Positions 1 to 6,723 of a DNA stretch of 9,945 nt are shown here, in pieces. Positions within the stretch are counted from its first letter, which is position 1. Every line of letters starts with the position of its first letter. The stretch lies in contig JBEKUI010000180.1 in the NCBI GenBank assembly GCA_049515175.1, positions 1-9,945 on the forward strand. Direction: 5' to 3'. Made by a program: the position numbers and the translations under genes. This stretch comes from JACQNR01 sp049515175. GTDB taxonomy: Bacteria; Acidobacteriota; Terriglobia; UBA7540. The notes under the pieces are model-generated. The model saw only the letters and a list, made by a program, of their open reading frames with translations. It did not search any database and was not told the DNA's origin.

Positions 1-558
1 ATCGATCAGCCCGATCTTGGACGTGTAGAAGCCTTCCGCGGCAATGTGCTTGACGCGCGCAAAAAAATTCCCTCGAGGCGTCCGAGGAGATTGCTCTTCG
101 CTCGCCATCTCCTGGATGAGTTCCTCCTGCTGGGCGCCGCTGAGATTCCGGAAGGCGCTGCGGTGGCGTTCTTCGCTCCACTCGTCGAGCGCCCGCAGGC
201 CATCCGTCCAGGCCTGCTGCTCCTCCGCCGGGGCGTGGGACACGACGAAGTCAATGTAATCTGCCACTCCAGCAGTCTTCGCTCCTGGGGAAACTGGGTC
301 ATCGGGAATAATCGGGTCCACTAGGGCGGACACAGTGACTTTCTGCTCCGCGGAAAAATACGACGGTGGCAGGGCTTGCGAAACGACTTGCGCGGAACTT
401 AGAGCGCCCGAGTTCGCCCCGAATGCAAGTGAGGCGAGCCAGGCGGAGGTCGTTGCTCCCGCAAGCTCCAGAAGTCGCCCCAGTGCATCCCGGCGGGTCA
501 ACCTCGGAGGTTCGCTGTCCGACACAATGGGCCGGCCCTCACTCCGACAATGCGACAT
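1..558 (-). CDS. Gluconate 2-dehydrogenase subunit 3 family protein, N-terminal part (runs off left edge)
   Basis: Reading the minus strand from an ATG at 558 gives 186 residues, open to the window edge. An n-region of about 21 residues leads to a twin-arginine motif (LTRRDALGRL, RR at 22-23) and an Ala/Leu-rich stretch (about 26-48), so export by the Tat pathway is likely. Family-typical blocks follow: SALVDPIIPDDPVSPGA (77-93), AGVADYIDFVV (96-106) and NFFARVKHIAAEGFYTSKIG (164-183). The last matches the conserved FF...GyytS..G region. In this family the small subunit accompanies a membrane-associated or periplasmic flavoprotein (GMC-type) dehydrogenase. Such a partner would be expected just off the left edge, which is inference. 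The start at 558 is preferred because GAAGGA lies 4 nt upstream; in-frame ATGs at 576 and 582 are alternatives. It is transcribed divergently from the TonB receptor. The true substrate cannot be told from this subunit; gluconate is only the family name. Confidence 0.85.
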   Translation of the reverse strand, partial: MSHCRSEGRPIVSDSEPPRLTRRDALGRLLELAGATTSAWLASLAFGANSGALSSAQVVSQALPPSYFSAEQKVTVSALVDPIIPDDPVSPGAKTAGVADYIDFVVSHAPAEEQQAWTDGLRALDEWSEERHRSAFRNLSGAQQEELIQEMASEEQSPRTPRGNFFARVKHIAAEGFYTSKIGLID

Positions 559-784
559 ACTGTCCTTCTTCTCCATCTGCATCCGAGTCCAGAGCCCAAA
601 ATCGTCTGACCCACCTCCGCTGTGACGCAATCCGAGGCAGTCTTTTCTTCTATCCGCTGCCCGTTCGATTCCTGACAGGCAACAATTCTTCTCGACTGTT
701 CTGCCCAATCCTTAACGTCGCACCGAGGGACATTTATACCACAGGTTCGTGCCATGCCTGCTTTGTCTGGGCACAAACTCCTGC

Positions 785-813
785 TTGACACCCTGTCGCT
801 TCTGGCGTAAATA
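785..813 (+). promoter_or_regulatory. Sigma70-like promoter for the TonB-dependent receptor
   Basis: A perfect -35 hexamer TTGACA (785-790) is followed after exactly 17 nt by the AT-rich TAAATA (808-813), a weak -10 match of 3 out of 6, set in otherwise GC-rich DNA. Transcription would start near 820 and leave a leader of about 140 nt before the receptor ATG at 963. The prediction rests on motif and spacing only. Confidence 0.45.
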
Positions 814-935
814 TTCGGACGGTTCCGGGAAGCAATCTTCACCCTGCAATTCGTCCGCGTCGGGTCACGGTAAGTTTACCGCTGTGCTCAACCGCTCCAA
901 GCGAGGAGACCTCGAATCTGGCTCGTCGCTTGGGG

Positions 936-950
936 ATGCATTTGTTGCAT
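936..950 (+). repeat. Small inverted repeat just before the receptor ribosome-binding site
   Basis: ATGCA-tttgt-TGCAT forms a perfect 5-bp stem with a 5-nt loop that ends one base before the GAGGAGG ribosome-binding site. In RNA it could form a small hairpin next to the initiation region, or as DNA a short operator-like dyad. It is short enough to be chance. Confidence 0.3.
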
Positions 951-957
951 GAGGAGG
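951..957 (+). promoter_or_regulatory. Ribosome-binding site that fixes the receptor start at 963
   Basis: GAGGAGG lies 5 nt before the ATG at 963. It decides between that start and an in-frame TTG at 930, which has no comparable site and would place 11 polar residues before the signal peptide. Confidence 0.8.
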
Positions 958-962
958 TTCAG

Positions 963-3900
963 ATGAACGAGCGAATGAGGCGTATTGCACCAGCCATGTT
1001 AATTGCCACTCTGCTCTGGTTAGCGCCGGCCTTGCGCGCGGATGTGACCGGGGCCGTTCTAGGGTCGGTCACCGACCCCAGCGGTGCAGCGGTTCCCGGA
1101 GCGAAGGTGACCTTGCACAACCCCGACACGGGGTTCAACCGCACGGCGACAACCGATACGGCAGGTTCCTTCGAGTTCATGGCAGTCCCGGTGGGCGATA
1201 ACTACACCGTCGAAGTCGAGGCACAAGGATTTCAGAAGTCCTCGCAGTCCAAATTGAAACTGCTGGTCAACCAGCGCTATCGTGCGGATTTTCAGTTAGT
1301 CGTGGGTGCCATCTCGCAGTCGGTCAACGTTTCGGCGGAAGCGGCTCAGGTGGAAACCACCAGCACACAACTCGGCGACGTGATCGAAGACAAGAAGATG
1401 ACTACGTTGCCGCTTAACGGGCGCAGTTACATCGACCTGCTCGGATTACAAGCGGGCGTGGTGCCCATCGGGTCCAGCGCAGCAGTGACCGACCGGCCCG
1501 TTTCCGGTATCGGCAACGCCGGGAACATATCCGTGAACGGCCAGCGAGAGGCCGCGAATTCATTCTTGATCAACGGCGGCGACGTAGAAGAGGGGCGAAA
1601 CAACGGAGCCTCCATCGTGCCCGTGCTCGACTCGATCCAGGAATTCCGCTTGATTACCAACTCCTTTGACGCTGAATACGGCCGATTTTCCGGGGCCATT
1701 GTAAACGCCATCACCAAAAGCGGTACCAATACGTTCCACGGCACGGCTTTTGAATTCCTGCGCAACGATAAACTCGACTCCCGCGGTTTCTTTGACTACA
1801 ACCAGGCTGATCCCGTCACGGGGCAGGAGTTGGCGGGGACGGCACGCGGAGCCCTAAAACGCAACCAGTTTGGGGGCGTCGGGGGCGGGCCGATCCTCAA
1901 AAACCGCCTTTTCTTCTTCAGCGATTACCAGGGCACTCGACAAGTGCGTGGCGTTTCCAGCGGCCAGGTTCTGGTACCTTCGCTGGCGGAGCGAACCGGT
2001 GATTTCTCGGATGCTGACATAACAGGATTCCCCGCACTCACCGGGATCGTGCGAGGCGACAATATCCCAGGCAACCACACGATGGATGAGGTCCTGAGCC
2101 AACGGTTGCCTTACACCGTGACGTCGGGCGAGCCGTACTGGGTCGACGGCTGCAACACGCTAGCTGACGCCCAGGCCGGGATGTGCGTGTTTCCCGGCCA
2201 GGTGATTCCTCAGTCGGCGTGGTCGCCGGTCCCAGTGAAAACCCTGAAATTCATCCCCAACCCTATTGCGTCCATCAACGGCGCGCCCTTTTTCTCCACC
2301 ACCGCCGAGAAAGAGACCGTGCGCGACGATAAGTGGGCCCAGCGCATCGACTTCAACAACCAACTCACGGGCAACTGGGCGTTCTATTACCACTTTGACG
2401 ACGCGAAGGTTTTGCGTCCCTTCCCCGCCGTAGCGAACGTACCGGGCTTTCCGGCGGTGACGCCTTCGCGCGCCCAGCAGTTCAATGTCAGCAACACGCG
2501 CAACTTTGGCGCCACGGCGGTAAATGAAGCGCGCTTCAACTTCACGCGTTCCTCCCTCACTTTAAATAAGCCCACCGGAGGATTGGGCAAGGTCACCGAT
2601 TTCGGTTACGTTTCGGGCGGGCTGGGCATCATTCCCGTTGATCCCGCGGCCGAGGGCGTGGCCCTGACATGCCTTTACGGCGCCTACGGTGATTGCTTCG
2701 GTTTACCCGACGGAACGACCGGCCAGTTCAACAACACCTTTCAGGCTACCGAGAACTTTTCGAAAATTGTGGGTAAACACACGCTGAAGTTCGGCGGCGA
2801 GTTCCGCTACTTCCAGATCAACGAACGGAACACTTACACGTCCAACGGTTATTTCGAGTTCTATGGGAACGAAACCGGGAACGATTTCGCCGATTATCTG
2901 ATCGGCGCGCCTGACCTTTTCAACCAATCGAGCCGGCAGTTCCTGGATTCCCGCACTAGGTACGGTGGGATTTACGGCCAGGATACCTTTAAGATCAAAC
3001 CGAACCTTACCCTCAACTACGGACTGCGCTGGGAAGTCAGCCAGCCCTTCTATGACACGCAGGGCAAGACTCAAGCATTTGTCCCAGGCCTGCAATCCAA
3101 GGTTTATCCGGATGCGCCCACCGGCTGGGTCTTCCCGGGTGACCCGGGAATTCCCAAGACGCTGTCACCGACGCACTACAATAACTTCGGGCCGCGCCTG
3201 GGCTTCGCCTACTCGCCAAGCTTCAGTGACGGCGTACTGGGCAAGATATTCGGCGGGCCGGGCAAAACCAGCATCCGTGGGGCTGCCGGGATCTATTACA
3301 CCGCTATCGAAGACCTGACGCTCTTCATCGAGGTGGGCGACGCTCCGTTCGGGCTTTTCTACGTAAGCCCCACCGAGGTTTACATGGAGGAACCCTATAA
3401 GGACCGCCGGCATGGCAACGACCCGGGACAACGGTTCCCATTCTCGATTCCTCGCCCCGGAGCCACGGGCATCTGGCCCGAGTTCTTGCCCATTGCCAGC
3501 TCACCGGGATTTAAGACCGACAACGTACTGCCCTACGCGGAACATTTCAATTTCACCCTCCAACGTGAAATCAGCAATTCCATGATCCTGACGATGGCGT
3601 ATGTCGGAACGCGCGGACATCACCTGATTGCCCAGACTTCTTCCAACCCAGGTAACGCGTCCCGTTGTCTTCAAATCCGTCAACTCCTCGGGCCGGATCA
3701 GGGTTGTGGTCCTAACGGCGAAGACCAAGTCTACGACCTCAATGGCGACGGGGTGTACGAGCTCGGCGTGGACGCTTTTGGAACCCGGCCCTATTCCATC
3801 ACCTCGGGTCGTTACGCGACGCAGGGCCTGCTCGACTTCCTCAACAACACCTATGAAACGACCATCGCCAACTCGAATTACAACTCCCTGCAAATCAGCC

Positions 3901-4577
3901 TGGAAAAAAGGCTGGGAGCCCTGCGGTTGCTCGGTGCCTATACTTGGTCGAAATCACTCGACAACGCCTCGGGCTTCAACGACTACGTCAACCCTTACAA
4001 CCCCCGGGTTAGCAAGTCGCTATCCGCTTTTGACATGACGCACAACTTCGTGGTCAGCTACAGCTACGACTTGCCCTTCCAAAAACTGGCGAAGTCCGGC
4101 AGCGGGCCGCTGCATAAGTTCCTTGATGGCTGGCAGATCGCAGGCATCACGCGCTTCACTACGGGCTTGCCAATCACGTTAAGTGCCAGCGGTGACCGAT
4201 CGCTTTGTGGATGTGGCGGCGTGGACCGACCCAATTACGACGGCCAGCCTATCAGTTTCTCCGACCCGCGGAGTTCCGCCGACCACGCGTATTTCTCCAC
4301 CGGCGGATTCTCCACGGCGGAATTGGGTGTAGTCGGTAACGCCAATCGACGTTTCTTCCATGGCCCGGGTTTGAACAACTGGGATTTTGGCCTCCATAAG
4401 CTGACGCGCATGACCGAGAGGACGTCGATCGAGTTCCGAGCGGAGTTCTTCAACGTTTTCAACCACGCGCAGTTTGGCAATCCCTCCGGGACCGTTACTT
4501 CCAGTAGATTTGGTCAGGTGGGCAGCGTGCAGTCGGATCCCCGGATCGGGCAGCTGGCGCTTAAAATCTCCTTTTAG
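963..4577 (+). CDS. Oar-like TonB-dependent outer-membrane receptor with carboxypeptidase regulatory-like domain
   Basis: A complete protein of 1204 residues. Residues 1-26 form a signal peptide (basic MNERMRR, hydrophobic core, predicted cleavage ALRA|DV). Residues about 28-115 are a CarboxypepD_reg-type beta-sandwich (GSVTDPSGAAVPGAKVTLHN, then TDTAGSFEFMAVPVGDNYTV). A linker carries the LPLNGR motif (149-154), common in acidobacterial receptors. The plug follows, with NISVNGQREAANSFLINGG and the AEYGRFSGAIVNAITKSGTN block (from 237). The remainder is a predicted beta-barrel rich in alternating aromatic residues, including NYGLRWEVSQPFYD, and ends in LALKISF; a terminal aromatic residue is typical of Bam-inserted outer-membrane proteins. 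Length fits the Oar-like group (about 1000-1250). The family imports bulky ligands using TonB-ExbBD energy; the ligand here is unknown, and no SusD-like partner is adjacent. No frameshift or missing region is evident. Confidence 0.93.
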   Translation: MNERMRRIAPAMLIATLLWLAPALRADVTGAVLGSVTDPSGAAVPGAKVTLHNPDTGFNRTATTDTAGSFEFMAVPVGDNYTVEVEAQGFQKSSQSKLKLLVNQRYRADFQLVVGAISQSVNVSAEAAQVETTSTQLGDVIEDKKMTTLPLNGRSYIDLLGLQAGVVPIGSSAAVTDRPVSGIGNAGNISVNGQREAANSFLINGGDVEEGRNNGASIVPVLDSIQEFRLITNSFDAEYGRFSGAIVNAITKSGTNTFHGTAFEFLRNDKLDSRGFFDYNQADPVTGQELAGTARGALKRNQFGGVGGGPILKNRLFFFSDYQGTRQVRGVSSGQVLVPSLAERTGDFSDADITGFPALTGIVRGDNIPGNHTMDEVLSQRLPYTVTSGEPYWVDGCNTLADAQAGMCVFPGQVIPQSAWSPVPVKTLKFIPNPIASINGAPFFSTTAEKETVRDDKWAQRIDFNNQLTGNWAFYYHFDDAKVLRPFPAVANVPGFPAVTPSRAQQFNVSNTRNFGATAVNEARFNFTRSSLTLNKPTGGLGKVTDFGYVSGGLGIIPVDPAAEGVALTCLYGAYGDCFGLPDGTTGQFNNTFQATENFSKIVGKHTLKFGGEFRYFQINERNTYTSNGYFEFYGNETGNDFADYLIGAPDLFNQSSRQFLDSRTRYGGIYGQDTFKIKPNLTLNYGLRWEVSQPFYDTQGKTQAFVPGLQSKVYPDAPTGWVFPGDPGIPKTLSPTHYNNFGPRLGFAYSPSFSDGVLGKIFGGPGKTSIRGAAGIYYTAIEDLTLFIEVGDAPFGLFYVSPTEVYMEEPYKDRRHGNDPGQRFPFSIPRPGATGIWPEFLPIASSPGFKTDNVLPYAEHFNFTLQREISNSMILTMAYVGTRGHHLIAQTSSNPGNASRCLQIRQLLGPDQGCGPNGEDQVYDLNGDGVYELGVDAFGTRPYSITSGRYATQGLLDFLNNTYETTIANSNYNSLQISLEKRLGALRLLGAYTWSKSLDNASGFNDYVNPYNPRVSKSLSAFDMTHNFVVSYSYDLPFQKLAKSGSGPLHKFLDGWQIAGITRFTTGLPITLSASGDRSLCGCGGVDRPNYDGQPISFSDPRSSADHAYFSTGGFSTAELGVVGNANRRFFHGPGLNNWDFGLHKLTRMTERTSIEFRAEFFNVFNHAQFGNPSGTVTSSRFGQVGSVQSDPRIGQLALKISF

Positions 4578-4601
4578 ATACCCCGCAGTTCGGTCGGCTC
4601 G

Positions 4602-4633
4602 AGGCGGTGCAGGATGTTCGGCCTGCACCGCTT
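4602..4633 (+). terminator. Hairpin downstream of the receptor gene, possible terminator
   Basis: GCGGTGCAGG (4604-4613) pairs perfectly with CCTGCACCGC (4622-4631) around an 8-nt loop; an outer G-T and A-T pair extend the stem to 12 bp. It begins 25 nt after the receptor stop codon. The sequence after it (CTTGGGTTTG) has no clean T-tract, so it may act as a 3'-end stabiliser or a weak terminator rather than a canonical intrinsic terminator. Confidence 0.55.
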
Positions 4634-4746
4634 GGGTTTGCCATAGGGATTCGTCTGTATTCAACGTAGCTGTTGTCCCTACCAAAAACTCCGTTCAGAT
4701 TGGAATCATTGATCTTATCGCGCTCGGCTGCTAACCTTCCTAACCC

Positions 4747-4908
4747 ATGTGCCGCATAATTGTTTCGCTCCTGATCAGCATTCGCTTTTGGTTTGGAACC
4801 TGAGCCGCTCTACAAGTCGAAGTCTTTGCGCTGCGCCACCAGTTGACTGTGCTCAAGAGAACTCAGCGGGGCCGTCCTCATTTGGATTCGGCGGATCGTT
4901 TGCTTTGG
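4747..4908 (+). pseudogene. Integrase/transposase N-terminal remnant, with in-frame stop and truncated
   Basis: From the ATG at 4747 the frame reads MCRIIVSLLISIRFWFGT, a TGA stop at 4801-4803, then AALQVEVFALRHQLTVLKR and RGRPHLDSADRLLW. The pattern ALRHQLxVL...RGRPxLxxADRLLW is the characteristic N-terminus of a common group of integrase-core (rve) transposase-like proteins. In these an Arg often precedes AALQ, so the TGA plausibly arose from CGA by one transition. After the W at 4906-4908 the similarity stops and the following DNA reads as TPR protein in the +1 frame. No catalytic DDE domain remains. No good ribosome-binding site or terminal inverted repeats were confirmed; a TGTTGTCC at 4671 may be near an old element end, but this is a guess. 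The family call is from memory of the motif, so the exact IS family is left open. Confidence 0.65.
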
Positions 4909-4909
4909 G

Positions 4910-5119
4910 CAGGGCATTGCGCTGGCGCGACAGGGCGATCGCGCTGCGGCGATACGGGAATTTCGTGCCGCCGTCGAACTTCGGCCCGACTACGCGGAGG
5001 TACAATACAATCTCGGCATCGCACTGGATGAAGCGGGCGAACTTGACCAGGCTATCGAGACTCTGCGGACGGCCGCGCGCCTGCGGCCTGCCTCTGCCCC
5101 CATTTACCTTGGGCTCGGT
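4910..5119 (+). pseudogene. Upstream TPR coding sequence without a usable start codon
   Basis: The frame of the downstream TPR gene is open back to a TGA at 4844. From 4910 it reads as clear TPR protein: QGIALARQGDRAAAIREF, then DYAEVQYNLGIALDEAGELD with AARLRP, then SAPIYLGLG leading into the GTG at 5120. Between 4847 and 5119 this frame contains no ATG, GTG or TTG codon. About 70 codons, two TPR units or more, therefore remain as recognisable coding sequence that conventional initiation cannot reach. The original signal peptide and start seem to have been replaced by the transposase remnant ending at 4908. A sequencing indel is a less likely explanation, because the other frame upstream encodes a transposase and not a TPR N-terminus. 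Confidence 0.7.
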
Positions 5120-6346
5120 GTGGTCTTATTGCGGAAGTTCAATCTGGAAGAATCCGTTGTGGCACTTCGGCAAGCGGTGAAGCTCGACCCGGCCCTTGTG
5201 GAGGCCCACTTCAATCTGGGTCTCGCGCTCGGCCAGCGCGGAGACCTGGAAGGTGCGAGCGTTCAATTCCGCCAGGCCACCGCCCTGCGACCGGACTTTG
5301 CGCAAGCGCATTTGCGCCTGGCGATTGCTCTCCGCCGTCAGGGGAAGGCCGACGAGGCAATGGACGAATTCCAGCAGGCAACCCGTCTGGCGCCACGCGA
5401 TCCTGAGGCACACTACCAACTCGGGCTTGCCCTGCGGGCGCGAGGCGATTCGAAAGGGGCACTGTCAGAATTTGAGGCGGCGCTTAGCTTGAAGCCGGAC
5501 TACGAGCAGGCCCGCTACAATCGCGCCATCCTCCTGCGCGAGGCGGGACAGCGCGAGGCAGCGGGGAAGGACCTGCGCAACCTCGCGGCGCTCGGCCAGT
5601 TTCGCAAGGACCTGGCGCAATCCAAAAGCCTGTCGGTATCCGCCTCCGAGCGCCTGCAACAGCACGATCCGGAAGGCGCTCTGCGCGAGGCGCGCGCCGC
5701 GCTGGAACTCTGGAACGAAAATCCTGTGGCGTTTTCCCTGATGGGACTCGCGTGGATCGCGAAGGGCGACACCGACCAGGGCCGCAGCAACCTCGCCCGG
5801 GCCATCGAGCTCCAGGCCGATTATGTTGACGCGCGCATCGTGTTGGCACAGCTGCTCTGGAAGCAGGGCGACCGCAAGACCGCATTGGAACAATTTGATC
5901 AAGCCGTGGCGCTGGCGCCGGACTTGCCCGAGGCTCACTACAACCGCGGTCTCGCCGCCGCCCAGAGCGCGGACGCTCCGCGGGCGGTGGCCGAATTCCG
6001 CGAAGCGCTCGCCCTGCGCCCGGATTACCTCGACGCACGACTGAATCTCGGACTCAGCCTGTTGGGCCTGGGCGAGAAAGCAGACGCCGTGAGGGAATTC
6101 CGACTTGCCGTTCGGCAGAACCCGGCATTTGCCGAGGCGCACAACAATCTGGGTCTGGCATTGCTCGAGAGCGGAAACGTGCGGGGGGCGGTGACGGAAT
6201 TTCGAGAAGCGCTTCGACTGAAACCTGACGACGCCCGCGGCCATTACAACCTGGGGCTGGCGCTGCAACGCAACGGCGACCGTGCAGATTCCTCTGTGGA
6301 ATTCCGCCGCGCCCGCGAGCTCGACCCCAGCCTTTCTCCCCCCTGA
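5120..6346 (+). CDS. Tetratricopeptide-repeat protein, probably 5'-truncated
   Basis: From the first available start (GTG 5120) there are 408 residues, nearly all tandem 34-residue TPR units. Units lie at about 25-58, 59-92, 93-126 and a weaker one at 127-160. A 39-residue irregular segment (161-199) follows. Further units lie at 200-233, 234-267, 268-301, 302-335, 336-369 and 370-403, before a short SLSPP tail. Typical residues recur: the W/Y-N-LG-A pattern (HYNLGLAL), G at the turn, A in helix B and a closing LxP. The fold is a protein-protein interaction scaffold; no enzymatic domain is present and the partner is unknown. The chosen start falls inside a repeat, with no convincing ribosome-binding site, which supports loss of the real N-terminus. 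Related acidobacterial proteins are usually secreted, but no signal peptide is present here. It converges on tamB. It could be a pseudogene or an expressed remnant; the repeats show no internal stop or frameshift. Confidence 0.8.
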   Translation: MVLLRKFNLEESVVALRQAVKLDPALVEAHFNLGLALGQRGDLEGASVQFRQATALRPDFAQAHLRLAIALRRQGKADEAMDEFQQATRLAPRDPEAHYQLGLALRARGDSKGALSEFEAALSLKPDYEQARYNRAILLREAGQREAAGKDLRNLAALGQFRKDLAQSKSLSVSASERLQQHDPEGALREARAALELWNENPVAFSLMGLAWIAKGDTDQGRSNLARAIELQADYVDARIVLAQLLWKQGDRKTALEQFDQAVALAPDLPEAHYNRGLAAAQSADAPRAVAEFREALALRPDYLDARLNLGLSLLGLGEKADAVREFRLAVRQNPAFAEAHNNLGLALLESGNVRGAVTEFREALRLKPDDARGHYNLGLALQRNGDRADSSVEFRRARELDPSLSPP

Positions 6347-6723
6347 CCTTCGACCTCGCGCGTCGTGGATCTCGGCGAGTGAAGACCTGGAGTGAAAATG
6401 CGTCATCCTGTTCACGTCCAGAATGAGGGGTGACACTCTGAGGTAGCGTGTTGGTATGCAGATGAGATGGATAAAAGGACCTCGCTCCAGGTACCTGGAG
6501 CGAGCAGCGATTGACCTGCGTCCAGAGGCCCGCCAGCACGCTGAAAACACCCGCTGCAGTGAAAAGAAGCTTCCGGAACGAGGCTGGCTTCGGGAGACGA
6601 CCTTCCCCCCAAGGCATTCCCGGTGCTGCAATGGGCTGACTCACTCAACGGAATCATTGTTGCCTGATGCCAAAGGGGCCTGTGAAGGGGCGAATTCGCT
6701 CGGAAATTCCATTCTCTGGGGTC
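6347..6723. other. Convergent intergenic region between the TPR gene and tamB
   Basis: The region holds 377 bp between two stop codons. It contains a perfect 24-bp palindrome (6481-6504) and an imperfect hairpin, GTCATCCT (6402-6409) against GGGGTGAC (6427-6434), with two G-T pairs. Short open frames on both strands (for example 6456-6749 plus and 6412-6657 minus) show no motif, no good ribosome-binding site and no sign of coding. I see no RNA gene. Confidence 0.55.
6471..6504 (-). terminator. 24-bp perfect palindrome with T-run on the minus strand, possible tamB terminator
   Basis: The arm CTCGCTCCAGGT (6481-6492) is followed immediately by its exact complement (6493-6504). As RNA this gives a 10-bp stem with a GUAC loop. 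Read on the minus strand, the direction of tamB, the stem is followed by GTCCTTTTAT (complement of 6471-6480), a short U-run as in intrinsic terminators. On the plus strand no T-run follows. It sits about 220 nt after the tamB stop, which is long for a terminator. The alternative is a protein-binding operator, since the symmetry has no spacer. Confidence 0.5.

Larger units (their letters stand above)
559..962. other. Divergent intergenic region
   Basis: About 400 bp separate the two divergent starts and must hold both promoters. On the plus strand a TTGACA box with a 17-nt spacer is the best promoter. On the minus strand only an isolated -10-like TATAAA (complement of 733-738) is visible, without a convincing -35. 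Near the receptor start there are two short perfect inverted repeats: CGAGG-aga-CCTCG (902-914) and ATGCA-tttgt-TGCAT (936-950). I see no convincing protein-coding gene here: the open frames lack recognisable motifs and overlap promoter-like sequence. Confidence 0.6.

Noticed and set aside
6..302. Complete 98-residue minus-strand open frame at the left end
   Set aside because: It is Arg/Ser-rich and out of frame with the gluconate 2-dehydrogenase subunit 3 sequence, which has clear conserved blocks over the same bases.
366..842. Open frames on both strands between and within the divergent genes
   Set aside because: They overlap the gluconate dehydrogenase subunit coding sequence or the promoter region, have no family resemblance and lack good ribosome-binding sites.
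4749..5180. 143-residue open frame from a GTG, overlapping both the transposase remnant and the TPR start
   Set aside because: Its translation has no signal peptide or motif, and the other two frames give recognisable protein over the same DNA.
5465..6631. 388-residue open frame on the minus strand opposite the TPR gene
   Set aside because: It lies antisense to clear TPR repeats in GC-rich DNA and its periodic sequence mirrors the 34-residue repeats; it has no domain of its own.
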